Assembly (NCBI RefSeq): GCF_954871325.1
Contig: NC_088775.1
Coordinates: 44,555,561 to 44,619,560, forward strand
Source of the DNA: Gordionus sp. m RMFG-2023
Lineage: Eukaryota > Nematomorpha > Gordioida > Chordodea > Parachordodidae
Reading direction: 5' to 3'
DNA length: 64,000 bases
In this document: positions 37,801 through 49,880 of the stretch, piece by piece
Position numbering within the stretch: the first letter of the stretch is position 1
Layout of the letters: each line of letters begins with the position of its first letter
Made by a program: the position numbers and the translations under genes
Notes under the pieces: model-generated
The model's database searches: none
Told to the model about the DNA's origin: nothing
The model's input: only the letters and a program-made list of their open reading frames with translations

Positions 37801-39208
37801 AAACCTACTAATTTTGTATGGAGAGTTAAAGAATCCAATTGAAGCACAATCTAAAAATTTGCCGAATATTTATATATACCACTTTCTCCGTCCAATTAGC
37901 TTTCGACATCTATAGCACTTTATCCTTCTAAAATAGCTTTAGACATTAAAGCTACCCCTATTGAAGAAAGTTCTATGGCTGGGGAAGGTTTTAATAATTT
38001 TGGTAAATATTTAAAAACTGATGAATTAATGTCTCTATTTTTACATCCTATAAAAGTATTGAATTTAATACCCAATGGGGTAAAAAATAATAAAGTTTTT
38101 GTAATTAATAATAAATTTAAAATATTAAAAAATGTTAGCGAAAAGTCAGTCTTAGAGGATGATTGCGGAGCCTGGACTGGAAAGCTAAGAGGATCGAATA
38201 TAATTTATTTTTTAAAGAAAAGCAAATTAAAAATCATAATATTTTAGAATTACTTGAGCCACAGCCAAATATTGACAATATTGTAATTCTTCATCGTTAC
38301 TATTATGCGTTAAAAAATTGTGAAAAATATAAGAGAAAGATTTCTTATTTGGTTATAATTCACAAGGTAATGACGGAAACTTGAAATTTTTTTCATTTTA
38401 TATTTATATGAGTAAGTTTACATAAAATGAGTCAAAAAAATAAAATATTTTTAAAATCCCAAAAATCTAAAAAATATTGACTAAACTGAGAATTGAAATC
38501 ATAACTCAAATGATAACGTCGGAAATTTAAAATATTTCTTAATTTTATGTATTAATGAGTAAGTTTACACAAAATCAGTCAAATAAATAAGATATTTTTA
38601 AAATTCCAAAAATATAAAAAAAAACCGACGAAACTGAGATTTGACATTTTAACTCAAATAATAATGACGGAAACTTAAAATATCTTTTCATTTTATGTTT
38701 ATATGAGTAAGTTTACTCAAAATGAGTTAAAAAAATTAGACATTTCTAAAATCCTAAAAATCTAAAAAAAATTGACTAAACTGAGAATTGACATCATAAC
38801 TCAAAAAATAATGATGGAAACTTAAAATTTTTTTCATTTTATGATTATATAGTTTGTACCAAATAAATTAATCCAAAATAAAGAATTATGCTCTTATAAT
38901 TCATATTTTTTTTAATTAAAAACTAAATTTTTAATATATTACGCCTTCTAACGGAAATATATTTATGATTTTTAGAATTTATTATGTATGTTATATTTTA
39001 TATGTAACATATCTGCTATACATATTTTAAATTTATGAACTACAATTTTTTCCTTATTCTATTTTATTTATTTAGATATAATTATTTATGGATAAATTTG
39101 ATTTACATAATAAAAACATTTTATTTATATTTTTAAAATAAAATTGATAGGAAATAAAAATAAATTTTACCTGTCAATTATCTACCTGTCAAATCAGTAG
39201 TTACACCG
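37801..39208 (+). repeat. Right inverted arm of FB1
   Basis: Inverted copy of 32001-33690. The inner end (AAACCTACTAATTTTGTATG) equals the complement of the left arm's inner end near 33690. Then come the duplicated reading frame (37975-38384), about three to four ~146-bp units (38385-38850), and an AT-rich leader ending AGTTACACCG. It is ~280 bp shorter than the left arm, in part because it has fewer units. Confidence 0.8.
37975..38384 (+). pseudogene. FB1 arm reading frame, right copy
   Basis: Same two overlapping frames as the left-arm copy (33106-33535), here on the plus strand at 37975-38247 and 38163-38384. The first frame is identical at all 90 residues; the second differs only in its last residue. 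The DDCGAWTG block is at about residues 62-69 of the first frame. Because the copies mirror each other in sequence and in the same frame change, one has probably overwritten the other, or they arose together when the arms formed. Confidence 0.55.
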
Positions 39209-39216
39209 TTAGTATT

Positions 39217-40843
39217 TATATCATCTCAATATTAACAATAAAAGATCCATCAAAAAACTTTTCCGCATCAAAAAAAGTTACCCCAAATGAAAACGTATTT
39301 TGAAGTTCTTTGCTCACATATCATTATCTAAAGGTTCCCTATCAACAATTATTCAACTTTTTTCTGGAAGTATTCTTTAATTTTCCTTACTAAAATTTGT
39401 ATTAAAATTTTTAAATTAAAAATGATCCACCACCCACCCTTAAAGTAATTAAATTATATTGTAGTTTTTGGGTATAGGCACTTTCTTTGTCCCAGTCCTT
39501 TTAAATTAAAGCCTATAGAGGTTTAAGCAAGTTGTGCCTACAAGTACGTGTGGCTTGCCCACAAACGTGTGGAGGGCTCCTCATATTTTTACTTTTATAC
39601 CCAAATTTAATTGTTCCAATTAGATGGAAATGAGGAAAACCTAGGGTAGCTCTGTTGAATCTTCAACGCTAGAGGGCAAAAGCGCTATATATCACTTATC
39701 ACGTAATTATCTTAATTAGTAATAAAAATCTTTATGACATTATTTCAGGCTTGGATATATAAGATAGTATACTTTTAGGAATATTTATTATACATTTGAT
39801 ATAATATATTAGTTAGTTTTACTGCAAAATATTTTTGATTTATCATGTTAATTTAAAATTTTAATTAATCAATGTATTTAATTAAGAAAAAAATATATAT
39901 CAAATATATAAAATACAATGAGATTTTTATAGCTATATTTAAAAAAATGATATAATCCTAGAAAGTCTAGCTGCTAAAAAATTTATAATCATGTTAACTT
40001 AAAATAGCTCAACTTTTTTAAAAATATAATCCAAATCCTATATTTTTTAATATATTAGTTTAATAAATTTAAATCATGTTCAAGTACAATAAGACTACTG
40101 ACTACTTATTAATTAAGGCAATAGCTTCTATACTCCCCCAGGTCAATTAATGTCTTACCCTCTTATACCAATGATAATTATTACAGATATACTTTTTAGA
40201 GTTTGACCTACCTTGCCCAGTTTTTGCAAAATCTGAAAAAAAATTTAAGGGGCCAGGTCAGGCAAAGTTTGGAAATTTATTTTTGTATATTATATATTTG
40301 ATTTGATTTTTTGAAAAAGTAATAATTCATAAATTATAATGTTTTTGAATTTAACTACTCTCCAAGATTATAAATAGTTGTTTATTTTGGCGTTCAATTA
40401 TTTTGGTTTAGGCTCTAATTTTAAAAAAAAATTAGTAAAATATGGGCTGAGCCAAAAAACTTTCAGTTGCAAACCTCTATTACTGATTCCAATTTTAGAG
40501 GCCAATCTGATGTTAGTAATATTAGGTTGATATTGGCCACTTACAAATTCAATATGTTATTTTTTTAATATACTCATTACCTTTTTTTAATATTATACAA
40601 TCATCTATGATTTACAAATTTAATTTTAACCTTATGGGTTATTATTTATAATGTTAAATCATTTATATATTTATAGTAATATTGCAATATTATTTTTCAA
40701 AATACATCATTCATATTTAGGAAACACATATACAGAACTCAAATATATAGTTAACAGGAAATGAATATACATAGTCTAACAGAATAATATAATATAATTA
40801 GTACAGAGGTGACAGAAAAGGTCATTCATCCAGTGAATTCCAA
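39217..40843. other. No gene; possible worn GC-ended element at 40196-40485
   Basis: Mostly AT-rich. 39470-39690 is richer in G and C but shows no reading frame I recognise. 40196-40485 begins AGAGTTTGACCTACCTTGCC and ends in GGCTGAGCC, then TTGCAAACCTCT. Its ends are weakly inverted, as in the degraded hAT relics, but no duplication was found. Confidence 0.35.
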
Positions 40844-41032
40844 CTAGTGTATAATACGAACAATGGCCACACCTGGACCCCTGTGGAGTTGGAATAACCC
40901 ACCGGTCAAAAAAATAATTTGTTCCCTCATAGCATAGGGTGGAAATCTTAGTTCCTTTGGAAAGGCTTGTACTGCTGTCCTTTGGATGGCTGTAATAAGA
41001 AAGTTCAAATGTATAAGGGTTACACTTGGCAT
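40844..41032 (-). pseudogene. Unrecognised GC-richer reading frame
   Basis: A minus-strand frame of 62 codons whose base composition is clearly richer than its surroundings. It reads ITAIQRTAVQAFPKELRFPP near its start and FLTGGLFQLHRGPGVAIVRI near its end, and stays open a little further as WNSLDE. It looks like old coding sequence, perhaps a fragment of a retroelement or a captured host exon. I do not recognise the family. Neither splice sites nor terminal repeats are evident. Confidence 0.3.
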
Positions 41033-41285
41033 GGTTATTTACTCCAGAATAACTGTGGTGTTACTGGTAATGGCTATTGACTGATGATATAAAACACCTA
41101 AGAATTATAAAAAAAAATATTTGAGAAAAAGATAAAAAATATTTATATTTATATGTAGTGATAGTCACTTTATAAGTGAAGTGACATTTAATCATATGTA
41201 GTAAGAAGCTTCGAAACATTCAATATATTTAGACCAATTATAAAATAAAGTGGGTTAGCTATCGGAAAAATAACACCCTTTTTAT

Positions 41286-41450
41286 ATCTTGAAGAAATCT
41301 CATAATATATGGTCAATGGTAATTTTTTATTCTCAATTCTTATATATATATGTTCTATTCAATATTATTCAATTTAACAGACCTTTTATTTGTAAATATA
41401 AATATGCTATATTATTGTATGACAAATATATTATTCAAATAACGTTGAAT
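41286..41450 (-). repeat. LTR of gypsy fossil 3, uninterrupted copy
   Basis: ~165 bp. Shares ATCTTGAAGAAA at one end and ATTCAAATAACGTTGAAT at the other with the split copy on the right. It contains CAATTTAACAGACC, which is the unoccupied version of the site where the foldback element sits in the other LTR. Confidence 0.75.
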
Positions 41451-44400
41451 ATTATAACCTTTTAAAAATAAAATATAACATATCTTATTTCCCACCATTC
41501 AAGTTCGTTAATTAATATTTTTGTTTACTTTCGTTACCTCGTTGGATATCGGTTTTGAATTCCTTCTTGACTTGGTTTAATTGTTTCTATTTTATCTTCT
41601 TCTTTCCTTCATGCCATCCTTTTTCAATTGGACTTTTTATCCAAACTAAATCGTTTTCTCCCAAATATACATGTATTCCTTTGTCTAACTGATTAGGTCA
41701 CTACAGAAGTTTATAATAGGTTTGACCCAGTCAAATAATATATTTAGTCTCTTTCCTAAAAATATCTTTGCTCGTATTCGCCCCGTTGATGAGTGTTTTG
41801 AATTTCTATGTAAATATCACTTCATTAGGCATTTTTCCCAATCATTCGTTTGTTCTCTATTTTCGAAATATCGATTTTGTTAATGTGAATGCATCTTTCT
41901 ACCTAACCAATACGTCTCGGATGATACCGTATATTTTTTATATGTTGTATATTCTTGTTTTTACACCATTTATCAAATTCATTTGAAATAAATTGTGGAC
42001 CATTGTCGTTTACAATTTGACGTGGAATACCATATCGATTAACCCTTTTTTCTAATCTTTTTATTAAATTCTTGTATCTTTTATTCTATCGATCTCGATT
42101 CGTTTTGAGTACTCATCGATTCCTACCAGCCAATAAAATCCCTCCAGTGGTCCGGCAATCTAAATGTACCCTTTCCCAGGGTTGCTACTGCGGATTCCAC
42201 AGGTATACAGCAACACCTGGTATATCTTTGCGTTGTTTTTGACTATACAGCTGTTAACTCGTTTTTTAACACCTTTATTTCGTAATGGATTTCATTGATG
42301 TAATACCCGAATGTTCAGTGTGCAATATAAGTAAAACTTTTTTTGAAGTGAGTACGCAATAATAATCTGCCATTTTAAAATAATATAACGTCGTCATCTA
42401 TTCTTGTTCTAAAAGCTAATAATTCTGATGCTTGATTTTGTATATTTGTACCATTTATTAATATTTTTACCCTTCTTAAGATTGGATCTTTTGCGGTTTC
42501 TTCTCTAAGTTCTTTTCTAGATAGAGTTAATGTGTCATAAGTAAGATTTCTTATATAAATCACTGTTTTATTTTCGCTTGTTATTCTATCATTATTTTTC
42601 TTTACTGGATTTCGCGATAAAGCATCTGCAATTATATTATTCGCGCCTTTTTTGTACATAATATCGTAATCATGCGGATAATTTTAGGAACTACATAATA
42701 ATCTTTGATTTGTTAATAAACTAAATCTCTAGAGATTTATCGTCAGTTTATATTACAAACTTACATCCATGCAAATAGTTATGAAATTTTTATACGCTGT
42801 TTTTTATTGCTTTAGCTTCTTTGTCTATTGTAGAATAATTCTTTTAAAGTTCTTGAGGTGTACGCTATTGTAAATTCGTCTCCATTATTATATTTTTGCA
42901 GGAGTACAACTCTAAATCCTTAGTTAGATGCATCTGATTTTAATATTAACTCGAGGTCCGTTTATAAAATTGCATAGTATTTTTTTCTGTTACTATTCCT
43001 TTTGTTCTTTCATTAACCCAATTCAATTTAATATTTATTATGTCGGCATTCCATGTAAGTTTAATATGAACGATGTATGATAGTATAATATACAAAAATG
43101 ATTTTATGTCATGTTTATTTGGAGTTGGATATTTTTGTATTGCTATTATTTTCTTATTATCTGGGTGTATTCCATTTTCATCTATTATGTATCCTAAATA
43201 TGATACTTTTTCCTTCATAAAATTTATTTTGATTGTTTTGACTTTTAATCCCGCTTTTTGTAATTTTTTGAGGACTTGATTTACATTCTCTACATGTTCT
43301 GTATCATTTTCCTTTGACAATAGCATCGGCTAAATAAACTGCTGTAACTTTAGTCAGCCAGTAAATCATCCATATAGAGTTAAAATATTATTGGTGCTGT
43401 AGCTATACCAAAAGGTTATCATCATAAATAGCGATAGTATCCATAGTTACCATAGTTAATAATTCTTATGATTCTTCGTCAATACTCATTTGTAGATATG
43501 CGTCTTTTAGATTTAATGTTACATACTTATTTCCATTAGCAATCTTTGCTATTAACCTTCAAACGTTGGTAGAATATGATAATCTTTTAGTAAAATTTAT
43601 TCAATGTTACTTGAAATCACCACATAATCATAGTTCACCTGAAGTTTTATGTACCACTACCATTGAAGTACTCCAGGTAACTCTTGTTGATGGATCTATT
43701 TTCTTTATTATGTCAGATCATTTTCAATTTCAACTTTTAAAGGCAACGGTACTCTTCTTGCTGATAATAGATCTATTGGTTTTATATTTTCTACTAATTG
43801 TAGTTTTACTGGTCTACATTTTTTATTAATCCTAATTTATTATCAAGTATCTCCCATAATTTTTATTGTATTGTTTCTATATGTAGTTTGGCTCAAACCA
43901 TTCTAAGTTTTGACCTCCCAATTTTATTCCATATTGTTGCATTAATGATGGTTACTGCACCTGTATCATATTCCATTTTAATTTCATGGTTGTTTATTAA
44001 TGCCATAATTGTTGGGTGCTGTTCATATTTGTAGACTTTTTTTCTTGAGAAATCTGAATCCACTCGTTACTATTGTAATTTGTATCTTAAACTTTTCCTC
44101 CATTTTTACAACACACGGCATAGTGGTTTAATCTCTTACATTTGCTGCACGTTTTTCCGTATGCTGGAAAATTCCGAAAACAATTACAAATATAGCACGA
44201 TTTTTTGTGTTATTATTATTGTGGTAGTTATTATAACCTTGAACTGGTCTTTTTACGTATGCTTTATTATCATTTAGATATTGCCGATTATCATTATCAT
44301 TATACTGCCGATTGTTATCATTTTGATTTCGTTTTTTATTATCATTAATTATGTTTAGTTGTCTCTTTGATTTTATAAACCATTTTAGTATTATTTATTT

Positions 44401-44880
44401 CTAAGTCTGCCTGTTTCATCGCTAAAGCCATTTCTATAACCTTGTTTAGGCTTAACGGTTGTTCTTCATCTCTAGTATCTGGGTATCTTAACAGTAGTTT
44501 TTTATCTAGTTGCAACATCTTTAATCCAGTTATTAATTGATCACAAATTCGTAGTTCTGTATTATCTTTAATTCACTTCTACGGGCTAGTTCTTTTATAT
44601 TTTTTAAATAACTAATTACTGATTTTGTTGGTTCGCGACTTAATATAATAAAATTAATTCTTGATGCCAAGACAGTTTCGTCTTTGAAAAGTTGTTTTTC
44701 AATTTTATATAAATCTGCTTATACCACATCATCAATTTTCCTTGGAAATAGTATTTTTTTTATATCTGTTAATATATTTATTCCTTCATATGTATGAATA
44801 ATTTTTTCAAAGTTGCATCTGTTTGAGGAATATTCTTTATATTCAAAATATATTTAATATAATCCAAATAATCATCTAAA

Positions 44881-45185
44881 CTATTTCCAGACAGAACTTT
44901 TTTTCAAAGCGATTTTTGGGTAATGTTACCAGCTTTCCAAAAAAAACTAACGAATTTATATTTTTATATAATATAATATTTAAAAAAAAACAATCCAGAT
45001 CCCTATTTTTTAATCGTATATAGAAAACAAACTGGTTTGATTTTAATAACTAAATGTCCTCTTGAAATGTGGCTCCGGATTGTTATTTTAAAATATTATA
45101 TTATATATAAAAATTTATTCTTTAGTTTTTTGGAAGGCTGGTAATATTACTCAAAAATTGAAAAAACGTTCTGTCTGGAAATGGC
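44881..45185. mobile_element. Palindromic MITE in gypsy fossil 3
   Basis: 305 bp whose halves are inverted copies over ~120 bp each, starting CTATTTCCAGACAGAAC and ending GTTCTGTCTGGAAATGGC. Matching inner blocks include GTAATGTTACCAGCTTTCC against its complement near 45130. Flanks CTAAA (44876-44880, 45186-45190) form a possible 5-bp duplication. No coding content; the superfamily is unknown. Confidence 0.75.
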
Positions 45186-45556
45186 CTAAAGAAGTTTTCT
45201 CTTTACGGAATTCGTTTAATGTAACTTTTGAAATATCACCCATAATTTCTAAAATATATTATTTTTTTTAAAAAAATTTTTTTTATACAATTCTATTTGA
45301 TATTTAACTTGACCGAAAACCACTTATCTTGAAGAAACCTCATAATATATGGTCAATGGTAACTTTTTATTCTTAATTCTTATATATATATATATATATA
45401 TTATTCTATAAATAATTATTCAATTTAACGGGTAGGTCTATAAGTCGAAAGGCTTGGTAATAAGAAAGGCTAAAAAATAATATTGAAAATAAAAATAACA
45501 AAGAAAATGTTTAATGAGATATTTGATTGATTTATTGCTTTTTTTAGAGAAAAAAT

Positions 45557-46962
45557 CAGAGACCTGCAGAGGCACCATTTGCAAAGCCCGGCCCGGTTTT
45601 AAATTTTTTAGGCCCGGCCCGGCCCGGATATTTTTTATAAAATTTTTTTATAGCCCGGCCCGGATTTAAAGATTTAAGGCCCGGCCCGGATAAATTAAAA
45701 AAAAAATTTTTACGGCCCGGCCCGGATTTAAAAAATTCAGGCCCGGCTCGGAATTTTTTAAAATTGTATTCGACCTGGTATATACAAAAATTCACCTATG
45801 AGGTATTTTACCATATTTTTCAGCGAGTATTATCGCTTATTATTTAAAAAATACATGAAAAAGCTAATATTTTGAGAATATTATATTGAATTTATAAAAA
45901 TTATAAAACTGTTATTTATAAAAATGGATATTTTGAGCATATACTATATTTTTTGCATTTATAAAAATAAAACTAATATTCATAAAAATGGTAATAATAT
46001 TTTGAGCATATACTATATTTTATATTGCATTTAAAAAAAATAAAACTAATATTTAATTTATAAAAATGGAAAATATTTTGAGAATATAATATATTGTATT
46101 TAATTTACTATTTAATATATAAAATAAAAATAAATAGCTATTTAAAAAAATGCATGTATAATAAATAGTATTTTGAAAATATAATCTAATTGCACAATAT
46201 TAATATAATTTATTTTATAATTTTTAAAGGTTGGTTTTTCAGGTGTAAAAATTTTTTTATTAATTTTCATGGATTTACCATCACATTTATGTCTTTTTAG
46301 ATGTGATGTACCATGTTTATAATTATAAGATAATATACTTGAACAATTCTTACATTGTACGTAGCCAATGTTTTTTTTATTTTCATCTATGATGATGTTA
46401 AATTTAGCCCATATTACAGATTTTAAATTATTATTTGTATTTCTAAAAGAATAAATATTATTTTTAATTTTATTAATTGTATCATTAGTATTTTGTGCCA
46501 TGATATTTCTTTATTTGATTGTTTTGGTAAATATTCTAAAAATTTAGATATGAATTATAAAAAATATATTATTAATACTTGAATATTGGGGCTTATTTAA
46601 GATATTCCTTTATTTGATTGTTTTGGTACAATATGTTGTAAAAATTTAGATATGAATTATAAAAAAATATATTAATATTTTGAATAAATTTGCAGGAAAT
46701 TAATAATTAGATCGATCTGTGGGTGTTAGGTGTGTTAACCATCACCCAATATTATATTAATCATAACTATAATATAATATAATCTTATAACCATTAACTC
46801 ATAATGTAAAAATTTTTATATAAAATATTAAGGCCCGGCCCGGGTTTAACAATCTTAGGCCCGGCCCGGATATATTTAAAAAAAAATTTTTAGGCCCGGC
46901 CCGGGTATATTTAAAAAATTTAAAATACGGGCCGGGCTTAGGGCCGGGCCTGCAGGTCTCTG
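45557..46962 (-). mobile_element. GC-ended hAT inside FB2
   Basis: 1.4 kb with perfect 8-bp duplication GAAAAAAT (45549-45556, 46963-46970). Ends are CAGAGACCTGCAGAGGC and GGCCTGCAGGTCTCTG. About 200 bp at the left and 150 bp at the right are alternating GGCCCGGCCCGG blocks and A/T runs, in sharp contrast with the AT-rich core. It shares ends and core sequence with 21011-22241, in opposite orientation, and retains a BED-finger reading frame. Confidence 0.9.
46142..46501 (-). pseudogene. N-terminus of the GC-ended hAT transposase (BED finger)
   Basis: A frame starting MAQNTNDTINKIKNNIYSF at 46501. Residues ~29-75 form a BED zinc finger: SVIWAKFNII, then CKNCSSILSYNYKHGTSHLK, then a final H-K-C, giving C-x2-C with the paired H and C spaced as in BED domains of hAT transposases. 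The frame runs on to about residue 119 through low-complexity sequence. The rest of the transposase is missing here, while 21011-22241 keeps a different part. So the two copies are complementary internal-deletion derivatives of one parent family. Confidence 0.7.
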
Positions 46963-47232
46963 GAAAAAATATTATAATAACATTACATTATAATATATTA
47001 AAAATATGGAAATTTTAAGATCTTTTTAATTTTTTTATTAATTCTTAGAAATAATTAGCGGTTTTTAAAAATTAATTTTATTATATTAATTTTTAAATTA
47101 ATATTTTTTTAATTAAATTAATATTTGGTTATGATTTTATATATTTAGTAAGTATAAATATATTGTAATTACTTGATAAAGAAGTAAATGAAAACATAAA
47201 TTTTTTAAGGTATTTTGAGAAAGCATTTAAGA

Positions 47233-47770
47233 GGGGAAAGGCTAACATCTTAAACGTAATTTTGAATATAATTATATCATTGAACTCAGAATTTAATTCT
47301 CTATCCAAAACCGCTTAGATGTATTTTTTTACGTTTCCGGTTCACAAAATAAATTTTTTGTCGCGAAAGACATTTATAGGGGAAAGGCTAACATCTTAAA
47401 CGAAATTTTGAATATAATTATATCATTGAACTCAGAATTTAATTCTCTATCCAAAACCGCTTAGATGTATTTTTTTACGTTTCCGGTTCACAAAATAAAT
47501 TTTTTGTCGCGAAAGACATTTATAGGGGAAAGGCTAACATCTTAAACGAAATTTTGAATATAATTATATCATTGAACTCAGAATTTAATTCTCTATCCAA
47601 AACCGCTTAGATGTATTTTTTACGTTTTCGGTTCACAAAATAAATTTTTTGTCGCGAAAGACATTTATAGGGGAAAGGCTAACATCATAAACGTAATTTT
47701 GAATATAATTATATTATTGAACTCAGAATTTAATTCTCTATCCAAAACCGCTTAGATGTATTTTTTCCGG
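47233..47770 (+). repeat. FB2 satellite, left array
   Basis: About four ~144-bp units, starting near 47233, 47378, 47524 and 47666. Each has GGGGAAAGGCTAACATC, TCTATCCAAAACCGCTTAGA, and GTCGCGAAAGACATTTATAG. The units are nearly identical. The array ends at the head-to-head junction at 47766-47775. Confidence 0.85.
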
Positions 47771-49880
47771 TAAAGCGGTTTTGGATAGAGAATTAAATTC
47801 TGAATTCAGTGATATAAATAAATTCAAAATTACGTTTAAGATGTTAGCCTTTCCCCTATAAATGTCTTTCGCGACAAAAAATTTATTTTGTGAACCGGAA
47901 AAAATACATCTAAGCGGTTTTGGATAGAGAATTAAATTCTGAGTTCAATGATATAATTATATTCAAAATTACGTTTAAGATCTTAGCCTTTCCCCTATAA
48001 AAGTCTTTCGCAACAAAAAAATTATTTTGTGAACCGGAAACGTAAAAAAATACATCTAAGCGGTTTTGGATAAAGAATTAAATTCTGAGTTCAATGATAT
48101 AATTATATTCAAAATTACTTTTAAGATGTTAGCCTTTCCCCTGTAAAAGTCTTTCGCGACAAAAAATTTATTTTGTGAACCGGAAACGTAAAAAAATACA
48201 TCTAAGCGGTTTTGGATAGAGAATTAAATTCTGAATTCAATGATATAAATATATTTAAAATTACGTTTAAGATGTTAGCATTTCCCCTATAAAAGTCTTT
48301 CGCGACAAAATATTTATTTTGTGAACCGGAAACGTAAAAAAATACATCTAAGCGGTTTTGGATAGAGAATTAAATTCTGAATTCAATGATATAAATATAT
48401 TCAAAATTACGTTTAAGATGTTAGCATTTCCCCTATAAAAGTCTTTCGCGACAAAATATTTATTTTGTGAACCGGAAACGTAAAAAAATACATCTAAGCG
48501 GTTTTGGATAGAGAATTAAATTCTGAGTTCAATGATATAATTATATTCAAAATTACGTTTAAGATCTTAGCCTTTCCCCTATAAAAGTCTTTCGCAACAA
48601 AAAATTTATTTTGTGAACCGGAAACGTAAAAAAATACATCTAAGCGGTTTTGGATAGAGAATTAAATTCTGAATTCAATGATATAAATATATTCAAAATT
48701 ACGTTTAAGATGTTAGCCTTTCCCCTATAAAAGTCTTTCGCGACAAAAAATTTATTTTGTGAACCGGAAACGTAAAAAAATACATCTAAGCGGTTTTGGA
48801 TAGAGAATTAAATTCTGAATTCAGTGATATAAATAAATTCAAAATTACGTTTAAGATGTTAGCCTTTCCCCTATAAAAGTCTTTCGCAACAAAAAAATTA
48901 TTTTGTGAACCGGAAACGTAAAAAAATACATCTAAGCGGTTTTGGATAAAGAATTAAATTCTGAGTTCAATGATATAATTATATTCAAAATTACTTTTAA
49001 GATGTTAGCCTTTCCCCTATAAAAGTCTTTCGCGACAAAAAATTTATTTTGTGAACCGGAAACGTAAAAAAATACATCTAAGCGGTTTTGGATAGAGAAT
49101 TAAATTCTGAATTCAATAATATAAATATATTCAAAATTACGTTTAAGATGTTAGCATTTCCCCTATAAAAGTCTTTCACGACAAAAAATTTATTTTGTGA
49201 ACCGGAAGCGTAAAAAATATATCTAAGCGGTTTTGGATAGAGAATTAAATTCTGAATTCAATTATATAAATAAATTCAAAATTACATTTAAGATCTTAGC
49301 CTTTCCCCTATAAAAGTCTTTCGCAACAAAAAAATTATTTTGTGAACCGGAAACGTAAAAAAATACATCTAAGCGGTTTTGGATAAAGAATTAAATTCTG
49401 AGTTCAATGATATAATTATATTCAAAATTACTTTTAAGATGTTAGCCTTTCCTCTATAAAAGTCTTTCGCGACAAAAAATTTATTTTGTGAACCGGAAAC
49501 GTAAAAAAATACATATACGCGGTTTTGGATAGAGAAGTAAATTCTGAGTTCAATGATATAAATATATTCAAAATTACTTTTAAAATGTTAGCCTTTCCCC
49601 TATAAATGTCTTTCGCGAGAAAAAATTTATTTTATGAACCGGAAACGTAAAAAAATACATCTAAGCGGTTTTGGATAGAGAATTAAATTCTGAGTTCAAT
49701 GATATAAATATATTCAAAATTACGTTTAAGATGTTAGCCTTTCCCCTATAATTGTCTTTCGCGACAAAAAATTTATTTTGTGAACCGGAAACGTAAAAAA
49801 ATACATCTAAGCGGTTAAATTCTGACTTTAATGATATAATTATATTCAAAATTACGTTTATGATGTTAGCCTTTCCCCTC
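47771..49880 (-). repeat. FB2 satellite, right array
   Basis: About fifteen ~146-bp units in inverted orientation. TAAGCGGTTTTGGATA recurs near 47773, 47911, 48057, 48203, 48350, 48496, 48642, 48788, 48935, 49080, 49226, 49372, 49518, 49664 and, shortened, near 49812. A variant unit (GGATAAAGAATT with ATTACTTTTAAG) recurs near 48068, 48946 and 49381, six and three units apart. This is a higher-order pattern expected from unequal exchange of multi-unit blocks. Confidence 0.85.

Larger units (their letters stand above)
32001..39208. mobile_element. Foldback transposon FB1 (7.2 kb), NOF-like
   Basis: A perfect 8-bp duplication TTAGTATT (31993-32000 and 39209-39216) flanks ends GGGTGTAACTA and CGGTGTAACTA. 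The arms are long inverted repeats: 32001-33690 on the left and 37801-39208 on the right. Each holds an outer leader, about four or five tandem ~146-bp units, and an inner ~580-bp segment with an outward-pointing reading frame. The inner 580 bp are about 95 percent alike between arms. The core (33691-37800) holds a hAT insertion (33746-37006), a short block encoding a repeated L-E-x-G-N-T-L-D-G, and two more ~146-bp units. This architecture matches Drosophila FB/NOF, where arms are made of tandem repeats. Mutator-like kinship is inferred and not shown. Confidence 0.8.

Noticed and set aside
49661-49849. 62-residue minus-strand frame in the FB2 satellite
   Set aside because: Made of satellite units; other units do not keep it open.
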